Positions 1-7,551 are shown, counted from the first letter of the stretch. The stretch is DNA of 28,679 nt from Bacillota bacterium (GCA_023435435.1 JAEYRW010000181.1:1-28679), one strand, 5' to 3'. Program-made: numbers and translations. The notes: generated by a model not told the origin, from the sequence alone.

Positions 1-598
1 GTTCGGGGGCGTCGCCCCCGGCGTTCCCCAGCTCCAACGTTCCCCCAACATGCATGATCGCAATTTCGTCCGGCTCGTGGGTGACGAGGATTTTGACGGC
101 GTCGGGGCATTTTTGGAGGATCACCCGCGCGGCGTGGTTGCGTGCGACGAGGTCTAGGCCCTTGAATGGCTCGTCGAGGGCCAGCACATCGGGTTTTGCC
201 AGCACGGCGCGGGCGATGGCCACGCGTCTGCGCATGCCGCCGCTGAACCTGGACACGTGTTCGCCGTCGCGGGGGTCGATGCCGAGGGAGGCGAGGACGT
301 CGGCGACGTCAGCGGGGGTTATGGAGCTGTGGGCCGTGAGCTTGACGTTTCGATAGGCGTCCATGTGCTCGATGAGCCTGTCCTCCTGAAACACGCAGGC
401 GTAGCGAAGCCCCTTGGGCGCGGCCACTTCGCCCGCGTCGGGCTTGACGAGTCCCAAAATTACGTTTAGGAGGGTCGTCTTTCCCTGCCCGGACGGTCCC
501 GTGACCGCCGTGACCGTCTTTGCGGGGAAGGCATACGTTACGTCCTCAAGTACGGGCTTTTCCGCAAAGGCCTTGGATACATGCCTGATCTCAATCAT
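1..598 (-). CDS. ABC transporter ATP-binding protein, nitrate/sulfonate (SsuB/TauB) type, partial at the window edge
   Basis: This is the nucleotide-binding subunit that powers the importer encoded by the next two genes. The minus-strand reading frame starts at ATG 598 (MIEIRHVSKAF) and stays open to base 1, so the C-terminus lies outside the window. About 199 residues are visible. They contain a Walker A loop (GPSGQGKTT, about residues 33-41), a Q-loop (FQEDRL), the ABC signature FSGGMRRR, Walker B (VLALDEP) with a D-loop (KGLD), and the H-loop VTHEPDE. This order and the FQEDRL Q-loop fit the SsuB/TauB/NrtD group. The start overlaps the last 8 bases of the permease gene, which indicates translational coupling. 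The substrate cannot be read from this subunit. Confidence 0.93.
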   Translation of the reverse strand, partial: MIEIRHVSKAFAEKPVLEDVTYAFPAKTVTAVTGPSGQGKTTLLNVILGLVKPDAGEVAAPKGLRYACVFQEDRLIEHMDAYRNVKLTAHSSITPADVADVLASLGIDPRDGEHVSRFSGGMRRRVAIARAVLAKPDVLALDEPFKGLDLVARNHAARVILQKCPDAVKILVTHEPDEIAIMHVGGTLELGNAGGDAPE

Positions 599-1349
599 AG
601 AGCCTCCTCGAAAGCCGGTTGATGGCGGCGACGGCGGCTTTCTCAAAAAGGACGCTGATGAGGATGATGGCGATGGTCCACGCGAAGAGTTCCGGCGTGG
701 AAAAAAACACCTTCGCGCGCTGGAGCGCGGTGCCGATTGAGTTTTTCGGTTGGGCGATGACCTCCGCCGCGATGCCCGCCTTCCAGCACATGCCCAAAGA
801 CAGCTTTGCCGCGGTGAGCAGGTAAGGGAACGCTGCCGGGGCGTAGATCGCCCGCACCCGCGCGGGGAGGGGTACGGCGAAGACCTCCGCCATCTCGAGA
901 AGCTTTTTGTCCGCCCGGTCGAGCCCGTCGAGCACGTTCTGATACACCGCCGGGAGCACGATCAAAAGTGACATGAAGATCGAAAGGTTTGTGGACGAGA
1001 TCCAGATGAGCGCGAGGATTACAAACGACGCAACCGGCGTCGCCTTGACGGTGGCCATCAAGGGCTCCAGCAGGACGCGCATGGGCCGCATGGCCTTCGC
1101 AAGGCCCGCAAGCGCCACGCCCAGCGAAAAGCCAAGCAAAAACCCGACGAGGATGCGCAATAGCGAGCCCAGCGTCGCGGTATAAAACGAGCGCTCACCG
1201 AGCAGATCGATGAGCGTCCCAAATGCGTTCAGCGGCGAGACGAGGAGTATTTCCTGGTTCACCGCCATGCTCCCCAGCTGCCAGACGGCGAGCCAGAAGA
1301 GCACGGCGGCGATTTGCCAGATCCTAGTCCGCGCGGTAGAAGTCTTCAC
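591..1349 (-). CDS. ABC transporter permease, nitrate/sulfonate/taurine (SsuC/TauC) type
   Basis: This is an integral membrane subunit of a binding-protein-dependent importer. The 252-residue protein has about six hydrophobic segments. It also carries the cytoplasmic EAA-like coupling loop that contacts the ATPase (EMAEVFAVPLPARVRA followed by IYAPAAFPYLL, about residues 153-180). Length and topology are normal for the SsuC/TauC family (BPD_transp_1). The start used is GTG 1349, which overlaps the end of the binding-protein gene by 26 bases. Its ribosome binding site is weak, so translation probably depends on coupling and the exact start is uncertain. The gene sits between the binding protein and the ATPase in one operon. 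Confidence 0.92.
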   Translation of the reverse strand: MKTSTARTRIWQIAAVLFWLAVWQLGSMAVNQEILLVSPLNAFGTLIDLLGERSFYTATLGSLLRILVGFLLGFSLGVALAGLAKAMRPMRVLLEPLMATVKATPVASFVILALIWISSTNLSIFMSLLIVLPAVYQNVLDGLDRADKKLLEMAEVFAVPLPARVRAIYAPAAFPYLLTAAKLSLGMCWKAGIAAEVIAQPKNSIGTALQRAKVFFSTPELFAWTIAIILISVLFEKAAVAAINRLSRRLYD

Positions 1350-2283
1350 CGGGCAGCGTGCCTCCCACGGATTCAGGGTTCTGGTCGTAGAGCGCGGTCA
1401 GGTATCCGGAAAGCTTCGTCTTCATCTCATTCCCGGTGATGCAAACGATGTTGCACGCTGGAATCGCCTTCTCGGCCAGCGCGGCCTTGGCGACGATGCC
1501 GAGCTCCTCAATCCAGACGGACGCCTCGGCGGGATTTTCGTTGACGTAGGTGGTGGACGCGGCGTACTCGGTCAGGAAGGCCGAAACCGCGTCGGGATTT
1601 TCCGCGAGGAACGCCTTGCGCACCACGGCGACGCCCGTCACCATGGCGCTGCCGTCGCCGACCTTGTCCCATTCGTCGCTGAGGCTCAGCGCCACGCGCA
1701 CGTTCTCATTCTGCATCAGAACGGCGGTCACGTAGGGCTGGGGGAGAACCGCCACGGCTGCCGCGTCCGCGAGCATGGCGGAGGCGACCTCGGCGGCCTC
1801 GGACTTGAATTCCACGGTCACGTCGGCGGCGGGATCGAGCCCGTTTTTGGTGAGGATGTAGTTGAGCGCGAACTCCGGCGTGGTGCCCTGGCCGGTGGAA
1901 TAGATCGTCTTGCCCTTGAGATCGGAAACCGACTGGATGCTGTCTCCGTTTTCGAGCACGTACAGAACGCCCAGCGTGTTGATGGCGACCACCTCAAGCG
2001 CGCCCTCGGTCTTGTTGTAAAGGACGGCCGCGAGGTTGGCGGGAATAAGGGCGATGTCAAGCTCGCCCCGAATCAGCGCGGGGGTGATGGCGTCGGGGGT
2101 TGCCTCGACGGTGTACTCGTAGGCGTTTGCGGTGTCCTCATTGTGCATGAGTTCCACAAGGCCCATGGACGTGGGGCCCATGAGCGAACCGATGCGCACC
2201 GTGGTTTTGTCGGCGGTTTCCGCGCACGCGGTGGCGCTCAGCGCGAACACCGCGGCAAACAAAAGGCTCAAGATTTTTTTCAT
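1324..2283 (-). CDS. ABC transporter substrate-binding lipoprotein, NMT1/SsuA-like
   Basis: This is the extracytoplasmic receptor of the importer. From ATG 2283 the protein has 319 residues and begins with a lipoprotein signal (MKKILSLLFAAVFA) and a lipobox LSATAC, so the cysteine at about residue 20 should be lipidated. The mature part has the two-lobed NMT1/THI5-like pattern: a start motif RIGSLMGPTSMGLVELM, then GELDIALIPANLAAVLYN, then DLKGKTIYSTGQGTTPEFAL. GTG codons at 2295 and 2289 are in frame upstream. ATG 2283 was chosen because an AGGAGAGG sequence lies 11 bases before it and the protein then starts with the expected MKK. It is the first gene of the operon and diverges from the sugar-acid operon. 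The GPTSMGL subgroup is common in Clostridia; I know of no proven substrate. Confidence 0.9.
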   Translation of the reverse strand: MKKILSLLFAAVFALSATACAETADKTTVRIGSLMGPTSMGLVELMHNEDTANAYEYTVEATPDAITPALIRGELDIALIPANLAAVLYNKTEGALEVVAINTLGVLYVLENGDSIQSVSDLKGKTIYSTGQGTTPEFALNYILTKNGLDPAADVTVEFKSEAAEVASAMLADAAAVAVLPQPYVTAVLMQNENVRVALSLSDEWDKVGDGSAMVTGVAVVRKAFLAENPDAVSAFLTEYAASTTYVNENPAEASVWIEELGIVAKAALAEKAIPACNIVCITGNEMKTKLSGYLTALYDQNPESVGGTLPGEDFYRAD

Positions 2284-2307
2284 ATTCACATTCACCTCTC
2301 CTTTTCT

Positions 2308-2336
2308 ATGATATACCGCAAATGTAAATTGTTAAA
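2308..2336 (-). promoter_or_regulatory. Candidate promoter of the ABC importer operon
   Basis: On the minus strand a TATCAT -10 element (2308-2313) and a weak TTTAAC -35 element (2331-2336) are 17 bases apart, 25 bases upstream of the ATG at 2283. Only the -10 is a good match. It lies back to back with the plus-strand promoter of the sugar-acid operon, so one regulator bound in the 120-bp gap could control both. Confidence 0.4.
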
Positions 2337-2340
2337 CCGC

Positions 2341-2369
2341 TTGCCACATTCCGGCGATTGATTTATAAT
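2341..2369 (+). promoter_or_regulatory. Sigma-A promoter of the sugar-acid operon
   Basis: TTGCCA (2341-2346) and a perfect TATAAT (2364-2369) are separated by 17 bases. This is a near-consensus vegetative promoter. Transcription should start near 2376, giving a leader of about 26 bases before the kinase ATG at 2402, too short for a riboswitch. Confidence 0.72.
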
Positions 2370-2401
2370 TGGATCAGTACAATGACGGAGGTATGGGGTT
2401 C

Positions 2402-3460
2402 ATGAAAAAATACGGTCTCATCACCGCCACCAGCATGGGCGTGCGCATCACGCCGCCCGACCGCCAGCCGGTCGGCATCGGAAACCTGTACGCCATGCAG
2501 TCCACCAGCGCCGAGAGCAACGTCCTCAACGTATCCGCCTCGCTGGGCCTTTCCACGAAGGTTCTGACGGCCTTTGTGGCCGAAAGTCCCATCGCCGCGT
2601 TCATTAAGGCGGAATTGCGCAGGCGGAACATCGCGTATGAAGGCCCGGAGGTGGCCCAGGGCGGGCCGTGGGGATACCGCCATCAGTTCAACATCGCGGA
2701 TGCCGGCTTCGGCATGCGCGGCCCGCGCGTTCACAACGACCGGGCGGGCGAGGTTGGCCGCATTCTGAAGGCGGAGGATTTCGATCTTGCGCGCATCTTC
2801 AAAGAAGAGGGAGCGGAAATTCTGCACCTGTCCGGCCTGTTCGCCGCGCTCTCGCCCGAAACGAGCGAGATGTGCCTGAAGCTTTCGGAAGTCGCCAAGG
2901 AAAACGGCACGAAGATCAGCTTTGACCTCAACCATCGCGCCTCGTTCTGGAAGGGCAGGGAAAAGGAGCTGCGCGAAGTCTTCACCAAGATCGCGTCCCG
3001 CGCGGACATCCTCATCGGCAACGAGGAGGACTTCCAGCTGGCGCTGGGCGTGGAAGGCCCCGAGGCGGGCGGCAAGGAGCTCTCCGACAAGATCGACGCC
3101 TTCAAGGGCATGATTCTGAGCGCCGCGAAACAATTTCCGGGCACCAAGGTGTTCGCGACGACCCTCCGGCAGGTTGTTTCCGCAAACGCGCACATTTGGG
3201 GTGCCATCATGTTCGCTGCGGGAAACTGGTACGTGGAGGAGCCGCGGGAAATCCCGATTCTGGACCGCATCGGCGGCGGCGACGCGTTCGTGGGCGGCAT
3301 GCTGTACGCGTATCTCAAGGGCTGGGAGCCCGAAAAGTGGATCCGGTTCGGCTGGGCGACGGGGGCTCTCGCCACCACCATGCTCGAGGACTATGCGTCC
3401 CCGGCGGACGAGGATCAGGTCTGGAGCATTTGGAAGGGCAACGCCCGGGTAAAGAGGTAA
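2402..3460 (+). CDS. PfkB-family sugar kinase, 2-keto-3-deoxygluconate kinase type
   Basis: This is a ribokinase/PfkB-fold kinase, most like KdgK, which phosphorylates 2-keto-3-deoxygluconate to KDPG with ATP. The 352 residues show the family's N-terminal substrate region (AESNVLNVSASLG, about 37-49), the KdgK-like stretch FDLNHRASFWKGRE (174-187) and IGNEEDF (205-211), and the C-terminal PfkB signature DRIGGGDAF (288-296), whose Asp294 is the expected catalytic base. KdgK proteins often have DRxGGGD where ribokinases have DTxGAGD. Start codons TTG 2369 and ATG 2393 are in frame upstream, but GGAGG at 2387-2391 is correctly spaced only for ATG 2402. The stop codon overlaps the ATG of the 6-phosphogluconate dehydrogenase gene. 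Because that enzyme uses 6-phosphogluconate, gluconate or another sugar acid remains a possible substrate for this kinase. Confidence 0.88.
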   Translation: MKKYGLITATSMGVRITPPDRQPVGIGNLYAMQSTSAESNVLNVSASLGLSTKVLTAFVAESPIAAFIKAELRRRNIAYEGPEVAQGGPWGYRHQFNIADAGFGMRGPRVHNDRAGEVGRILKAEDFDLARIFKEEGAEILHLSGLFAALSPETSEMCLKLSEVAKENGTKISFDLNHRASFWKGREKELREVFTKIASRADILIGNEEDFQLALGVEGPEAGGKELSDKIDAFKGMILSAAKQFPGTKVFATTLRQVVSANAHIWGAIMFAAGNWYVEEPREIPILDRIGGGDAFVGGMLYAYLKGWEPEKWIRFGWATGALATTMLEDYASPADEDQVWSIWKGNARVKR

Positions 3461-4914
3461 TGAATATGAAAAAAGCGGACATCGGCCTCATCGGTCTCGC
3501 CGTCATGGGCGAAAATCTGGTCATGAATATGGAGTCCAAGGGCTTCACGGTGGCGGTTTACAACCGCACCACCTCCAAGGTCACGGATTTCGTGGAGGGC
3601 CGCGCCAAGGGCAAAAATATTGTGGGCGCGTACTCCATCGAGGAACTGATTGAAAAGCTTGAAAAGCCCCGCAAGGTGATGCTGATGGTGAAGGCGGGCG
3701 CGCCGGTGGACGCGTTCATCGACCAGCTCATCCCGCACCTGGAACCGGGCGACATTATCATCGACGGCGGCAATTCCCACTTTCCGGACACCATTCGCCG
3801 CTGCCAGTACGTGGAAGGGAAGGGCCTTCTCTACATCGGCACCGGCGTCTCCGGCGGCGAGGAGGGGGCGCTCAAGGGCCCGAGCATGATGCCGGGCGGC
3901 TCGCCCGCCGCGTGGCCGGCCGTCAAGCCCATCTTCCAGTCCATCTGCGCGAAAGTCGGCGACGAACCCTGCTGCGACTGGGTGGGCGAGGGCGGCGCCG
4001 GGCACTTCGTTAAAATGGTGCACAACGGCATCGAGTACGGCGACATGCAGCTCATCTGCGAAGCCTACCAGCTCATGCGCGATTACCTCGGCATGAGCGC
4101 GGACGAAATGGCGGACGTGTTCACCGACTGGAACGAGGGCGAGCTCGACAGCTATCTCATCGAAATCACCCGGGACATCCTCGGCCACAAGGACGCGGAC
4201 GGGACTCCGCTGGTGGACAGGATTCTCGACACAGCCGGGCAGAAAGGCACGGGCAAGTGGACGGGCATCGCGGCGTTGGACGAGGGCGTGCCGCTGACGC
4301 TCATTGGCGAGGCCGTGTTCGCCCGTTGCCTCTCCGCGGCCAAGGACGCGCGCGTGGCGGCCTCCGAAGTGCTCTCCGGCCCGCCCGTGATCTTCGAGGG
4401 CGACCAGGTGCAGTTCATCGAGAACATCAGAAAGGCGCTCTACGCCGCGAAAATCGTCTCCTACGCCCAAGGCTATCAGCTCATGCGCTCCGCCGCCAAG
4501 ACATACGGCTGGAACCTCAACTACGGCGGCATCGCCATGATGTGGCGCGGCGGCTGCATCATCCGGAGCGTCTTCCTCGGCAAGATCCGCGAGGCGTTCG
4601 AAAAGAATCCGGCGCTTGAAAACCTCATCCTCGACGGCTACTTCGCCGAGGCCATGGAGGATGCCCAGTCCGGCTGGCGCGACGTGGTCTCCCAGGCGGT
4701 CCTGAACGGCATTCCGGCGCCCGCCATGGCCTCCGCGCTCACGTACTTTGACGGCATGCGCACCGCGCGGCTGTCGGCGAACCTCCTGCAGGCCCAGCGC
4801 GATTACTTCGGCGCGCACACCTATGAGCGGCTCGACGCCCCGCGCGGGCAGTTCTTCCACACCGACTGGACGGGCGAAGGCGGCGCGACCTCCGCGTCCA
4901 CCTATACCGTGTAG
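3460..4914 (+). CDS. gnd: 6-phosphogluconate dehydrogenase, decarboxylating
   Basis: This enzyme oxidises and decarboxylates 6-phosphogluconate to ribulose 5-phosphate with NAD(P)+. The 484 residues (family range about 468-482) contain the Rossmann motif GLAVMG (12-17), IIIDGGNS (99-106), SGGEEGA (131-137), the catalytic segment KMVHNGIEYGDMQ with Lys185 and Glu192, ILDTAGQKGTGKWT (255-268), and the C-terminal RLD..RGQFFHTDW tail (457-470) that closes the partner subunit's active site in the long dimeric form. NRT at 35-37 after the second strand favours NADP+. The first ATG at 3460 overlaps the kinase stop codon (TAATG). A second ATG at 3466 is better placed for the AGAGG at 3453-3457, so the true start may be two codons later. 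It is the middle gene of the operon. Confidence 0.97.
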   Translation: MNMKKADIGLIGLAVMGENLVMNMESKGFTVAVYNRTTSKVTDFVEGRAKGKNIVGAYSIEELIEKLEKPRKVMLMVKAGAPVDAFIDQLIPHLEPGDIIIDGGNSHFPDTIRRCQYVEGKGLLYIGTGVSGGEEGALKGPSMMPGGSPAAWPAVKPIFQSICAKVGDEPCCDWVGEGGAGHFVKMVHNGIEYGDMQLICEAYQLMRDYLGMSADEMADVFTDWNEGELDSYLIEITRDILGHKDADGTPLVDRILDTAGQKGTGKWTGIAALDEGVPLTLIGEAVFARCLSAAKDARVAASEVLSGPPVIFEGDQVQFIENIRKALYAAKIVSYAQGYQLMRSAAKTYGWNLNYGGIAMMWRGGCIIRSVFLGKIREAFEKNPALENLILDGYFAEAMEDAQSGWRDVVSQAVLNGIPAPAMASALTYFDGMRTARLSANLLQAQRDYFGAHTYERLDAPRGQFFHTDWTGEGGATSASTYTV

Positions 4915-4915
4915 C

Positions 4916-6196
4916 ATGAAGATCAACAGTTCCGCCAACTGCGCGCAGGCTGGGCGCGGGCTTTCGGACGCCGAAATTCGCGGCATTCTGGAAGGCGCGC
5001 TCGCGCCCGCGCGCGGGAAGCTCAAAAAGGTATTGCTCTTGCCGCCGGACTTCACGCGGTATCACTCCAACGCGGGCCGGATCACGTGGCACCTCTACGA
5101 TATGCTCAAGGATGAAGCCCATGTGGACGTCATGCCCGCGCTGGGCACCCACGTGCCCGTTTCCCGGGAGGAAGCGGCGAAGATGTTCGGGGACATCCCT
5201 TACGAGAGGTTCCTCGTCCATCGCTGGAGAGACGACGTCGTAAAGATCGGCGAGGTGCCGGGGGATTACGTCGCCTCCATTTCCGAGGGGCTGGTCACCG
5301 ATCCCATCGACGTGGAGGTCAACCGCCGGATCGTCGATGCTTCCTACGATCTCGTGCTTTCCATCGGGCAGGTGGTGCCCCACGAGGTGGTGGGCATGGC
5401 CAACCGCAACAAGAATGTATTTGTCGGCTGCGGCGGCGCGAACATGATCAATTCTTCCCACATGCTGGGCGCGTTTTACGGCATGGAGCGCATCATGGGC
5501 CGGGATCACACCCCCGTGCGCGACGTGTTCGACTACGCGGAAAGCCACTTCCTGATGGACGTGCCACTTTCGTACATCCTGACGGTCACCACCGCGCCCG
5601 GCGGCGAAATTCAGACCCACGGGCTTTTCATCGGGCGGGAGCGCGCGTACTTTGAGAAGGCCGTTCAGCTTTCGCAGCAGAAGAACCTGATTCTTGTGGA
5701 CAGGCCCTTCCGCAAGTGCGTGGTGCTGCTCGACGCGCAGGAATTCAAGAGCACATGGCTGGGCAACAAGGCGGTGTACCGCACGCGCATGGCCATGGCG
5801 GACGGGGGAGAGCTTATCGTGCTCGCGCCCGGCGTCGACCGCTTCGGCGAGGATGAAGCGATTGGCGCGCTCATCCGCAAGTACGGCTACTGCGGGCGCG
5901 AAAGGACCATCGAGAACGTCAAAAACAACGCCGATCTGCGCGCCAACCTTTCCGCTGCCGCGCACATGATCCATTCGTCCCCCGACGGGCGGTTTTCCAT
6001 CACCTACTGCACCCGCTACCTGTCGCAAGAGGACGTGGAAGCCGTGGATTTCCGCTACGCCCCTTACGAGGAGATGGCAAAAAAATACGACCCCGCGAAG
6101 CTCGAGGACGGCTGGAATACGGTCGAGGGGGAAGAGGTCTTCTACATCTCAAACCCCGCGCTGGGGCTGTGGGCGGACAGGAAGAGGTTTGCGTAA
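4916..6196 (+). CDS. LarA-family (DUF2088) nickel-pincer-dependent 2-hydroxyacid racemase/epimerase
   Basis: LarA-family enzymes invert the C2 hydroxyl of 2-hydroxyacids with a nickel-pincer nucleotide covalently held by a lysine. The 426 residues match in order: DFTRYH (Arg48), ALGTHVP (His79), VPHEVVG (His156), NRNKNVFVG (Lys166) and SSHMLG (His182). The steps His156-Lys166 (10) and Lys166-His182 (16) equal those of His174-Lys184-His200 in L. plantarum LarA, where they are a catalytic His, the cofactor Lys and a nickel ligand. Lys285 in WLGNK may be the C-terminal substrate lysine. The ATG comes one base after the gnd stop with no clear Shine-Dalgarno, so translation is probably coupled. 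Being in an operon with a KDG-type kinase and gnd argues for a sugar acid such as gluconate or mannonate rather than lactate. LarB, LarC and LarE, which make the cofactor, are not in the window. Confidence 0.86.
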   Translation: MKINSSANCAQAGRGLSDAEIRGILEGALAPARGKLKKVLLLPPDFTRYHSNAGRITWHLYDMLKDEAHVDVMPALGTHVPVSREEAAKMFGDIPYERFLVHRWRDDVVKIGEVPGDYVASISEGLVTDPIDVEVNRRIVDASYDLVLSIGQVVPHEVVGMANRNKNVFVGCGGANMINSSHMLGAFYGMERIMGRDHTPVRDVFDYAESHFLMDVPLSYILTVTTAPGGEIQTHGLFIGRERAYFEKAVQLSQQKNLILVDRPFRKCVVLLDAQEFKSTWLGNKAVYRTRMAMADGGELIVLAPGVDRFGEDEAIGALIRKYGYCGRERTIENVKNNADLRANLSAAAHMIHSSPDGRFSITYCTRYLSQEDVEAVDFRYAPYEEMAKKYDPAKLEDGWNTVEGEEVFYISNPALGLWADRKRFA

Positions 6197-6207
6197 AGAA
6201 ACGCGTG

Positions 6208-6231
6208 GGGCGCCGCCCCTCCCCGGCGCCC
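6208..6231. repeat. GC-rich inverted repeat after the sugar-acid operon
   Basis: GGGCGCCG (6208-6215) and CGGCGCCC (6224-6231) form an 8-bp perfect stem with an 8-base loop, 11 bases after the operon's stop codon. No U-run follows, so it is at best a weak or factor-assisted terminator or an RNA-stabilising 3' end. Confidence 0.35.
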
Positions 6232-6283
6232 AGTCAAAGGGTAAATCGGCTCTTTGGAATCCCATACTTTTGGCATACAGACA

Positions 6284-6318
6284 TCGGTCGTCCGGGGACC
6301 CAAGCCCTGGACGACCGA
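6284..6318. repeat. Long inverted repeat between convergent genes
   Basis: TCGGTCGTCCGGGG (6284-6297) and CCCTGGACGACCGA (6305-6318) form a 14-bp stem with one G-T wobble position and a 7-base loop. It lies in the gap between the LarA-like gene (plus) and the GyrI-like gene (minus), 8 bases before the latter's stop. The position fits a bidirectional terminator, but neither side has a U-run, so another role, such as a protein-binding dyad, is open. Confidence 0.45.
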
Positions 6319-6325
6319 ATTGATT

Positions 6326-6964
6326 CTATGTGTTCCGCGATCGGGCGACCGGGTGCCGGATCACCGTCTTCCAGCTCTCCGGCTTTGCCTTCGTGATGTC
6401 CGAAAGATAAATTTCGTGGTGCGTGCGCGCGTCGGTGAAGTCGATCCGGTATCCCCGTTCGGCGGCGTAGGCTTCCATGGCGGCGACCGTCGCGGGCTCC
6501 GCGTCGAACGGGCCTTTGTGCATGCACTGGACGCAAAGCCCCTCGTCGCAGGGAAAGAATTCGGCCGCCGAGAAGTCGGCTTTTTTCTTTTTGGTCGCTT
6601 CCGCAACAGCCCAGTCAAAATCGTCCTTCCCGACAAAATCAGGAAGCCGGATCATGGAAATCCAGTTGTAAGTCTCCTTCTTCGAGAGGTCGTCTCCCGG
6701 CACATCCGTCCACCAGAGCCCTTCCAACGGCGGCACGACGTACTCAAAGAATCCATCGATCCGGTGCGCACCCTTGTGGCTCATTTTGATGGTATAAGCG
6801 ATTCCGTAGATCGTTCCCACGGCGCGCTTGTACGCGCCGTCCTCGTCGTTGGGGTTTCCGCGTCCGCGCACGGCGACAAAGTTCATCGGGGGAATCCGGA
6901 TGATTTCCGGCTTTCCCTTGGGCATGTAGAATTCCCTGTACTCCTTTTTATAGTCAAACGGCAT
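6326..6964 (-). CDS. GyrI-like small-molecule-binding domain protein
   Basis: This is a stand-alone GyrI-like (SOUL/AraC effector-binding superfamily) protein of 212 residues. Members bind small hydrophobic or aromatic molecules, and some hydrolyse them. Visible family marks are the opening FDYKKEYREFY, the central DGFFEYVVPPLEGLWW (about 69-84) and the near-terminal HHEIYLSDITK, typical of this stand-alone branch. It starts 11 bases before the end of the flavodoxin gene, so the two are co-transcribed and coupled. The next gene upstream, an AraC regulator, carries a related sensor domain, which suggests that sensor and binding protein deal with similar compounds. The ligand is unknown. Confidence 0.85.
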   Translation of the reverse strand: MPFDYKKEYREFYMPKGKPEIIRIPPMNFVAVRGRGNPNDEDGAYKRAVGTIYGIAYTIKMSHKGAHRIDGFFEYVVPPLEGLWWTDVPGDDLSKKETYNWISMIRLPDFVGKDDFDWAVAEATKKKKADFSAAEFFPCDEGLCVQCMHKGPFDAEPATVAAMEAYAAERGYRIDFTDARTHHEIYLSDITKAKPESWKTVIRHPVARSRNT

Positions 6965-7442
6965 GCTTTACCTTCAGCTTTCCGCAAAACGCGTCGATGT
7001 CCGGCCTGACCTTTCCGGCGGCCTTGATGTTGGGGTCGACGACTTCAAGCTCCGCCACAACATTTTTCGCGCGGGACTTCATCGTGCCGCGCGCGGCCTC
7101 CGTCTTTCCGCCCGCGCAGCAGACGACGAGTCCCACCGGCATTTCGCCCAACCGGTGCGCCTTCAAAAACTTCCGCATGGGCGGCGCGAGTTTTCCCGCC
7201 CAGATTGGAGAGGCCAGCACCACCAGATCGTACTTTTTCTGGCCGAACCGGTGGGGCTTCAGCCCGCGGGCACAACCGAACGTCGATTCGAAGCCGCCCA
7301 CGACCATCTGCATCGGGGTCGATTTCGGATAGGCCCGCCTGGGTTCCAACCGCAAAAGCTCCGCGCCCAGCTTGGACGCCACCGCTTCCGCCACCGCCTT
7401 CGTGTGCCCGTTCAATGAAAAATACACGACGACCGCCTTCAT
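6954..7442 (-). CDS. Flavodoxin family protein
   Basis: This is a 162-residue flavodoxin-fold protein that should bind FMN and act as an electron carrier or small reductase. The N-terminus VVVYFSLNGHTKAVAEAVA holds the FMN phosphate loop SLNGHT (9-14). LVVLASPIWAGKLAPPMRKFL (about 75-95) is the second flavin-contacting region, with Trp at the place of the ring-stacking aromatic. It is about the size of the flavodoxin_4/5-type proteins of Clostridia. GAAGGAG lies at good distance before the ATG, and a near-consensus extended promoter lies at 7499-7527. It is the first gene of a two-gene operon with the GyrI-like protein. Confidence 0.92.
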   Translation of the reverse strand: MKAVVVYFSLNGHTKAVAEAVASKLGAELLRLEPRRAYPKSTPMQMVVGGFESTFGCARGLKPHRFGQKKYDLVVLASPIWAGKLAPPMRKFLKAHRLGEMPVGLVVCCAGGKTEAARGTMKSRAKNVVAELEVVDPNIKAAGKVRPDIDAFCGKLKVKHAV

Positions 7443-7498
7443 TTGCCACCGCTCCTTCTCGAATCAATTCGGCTTCTCAATTTCAATGAATTTAACAG

Positions 7499-7527
7499 AT
7501 TATACCATACAGATTATGCAAGTACAA
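7499..7527 (-). promoter_or_regulatory. Sigma-A promoter of the flavodoxin-GyrI operon
   Basis: On the minus strand TTGTAC (-35, 7522-7527), a 17-base spacer and a perfect TATAAT (-10, 7499-7504) precede the flavodoxin gene by about 57 bases. The spacer ends in ATGG, giving an extended -10 (TGGTATAAT). It lies just downstream of the terminator of the AraC gene, which makes the flavodoxin operon a separate transcript. Confidence 0.78.
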
Positions 7528-7551
7528 CACCGATTTTGCGCCTGCAACATG

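Noticed and set aside
1210..2361. Plus-strand frame of 383 codons opposite the ABC genes
   Set aside because: It is antisense to the binding-protein and permease genes, with a composition typical of shadow frames.
2296..2401. Riboswitch in front of the sugar-acid operon or the ABC operon
   Set aside because: The predicted leaders are only about 18 to 26 bases long, too short for a folded aptamer.
3415..5055. Long open frame (546 codons) on the minus strand opposite gnd
   Set aside because: It is the antisense of a certain gene. High GC in third positions removes stop codons from the opposite strand, and the translation (runs of Ala, Val, His, Arg, Gly) has no family pattern.
4739..6028. Minus-strand frame of 429 codons opposite the LarA-like gene
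   Set aside because: The plus-strand gene has clear active-site motifs; the opposite frame has none.
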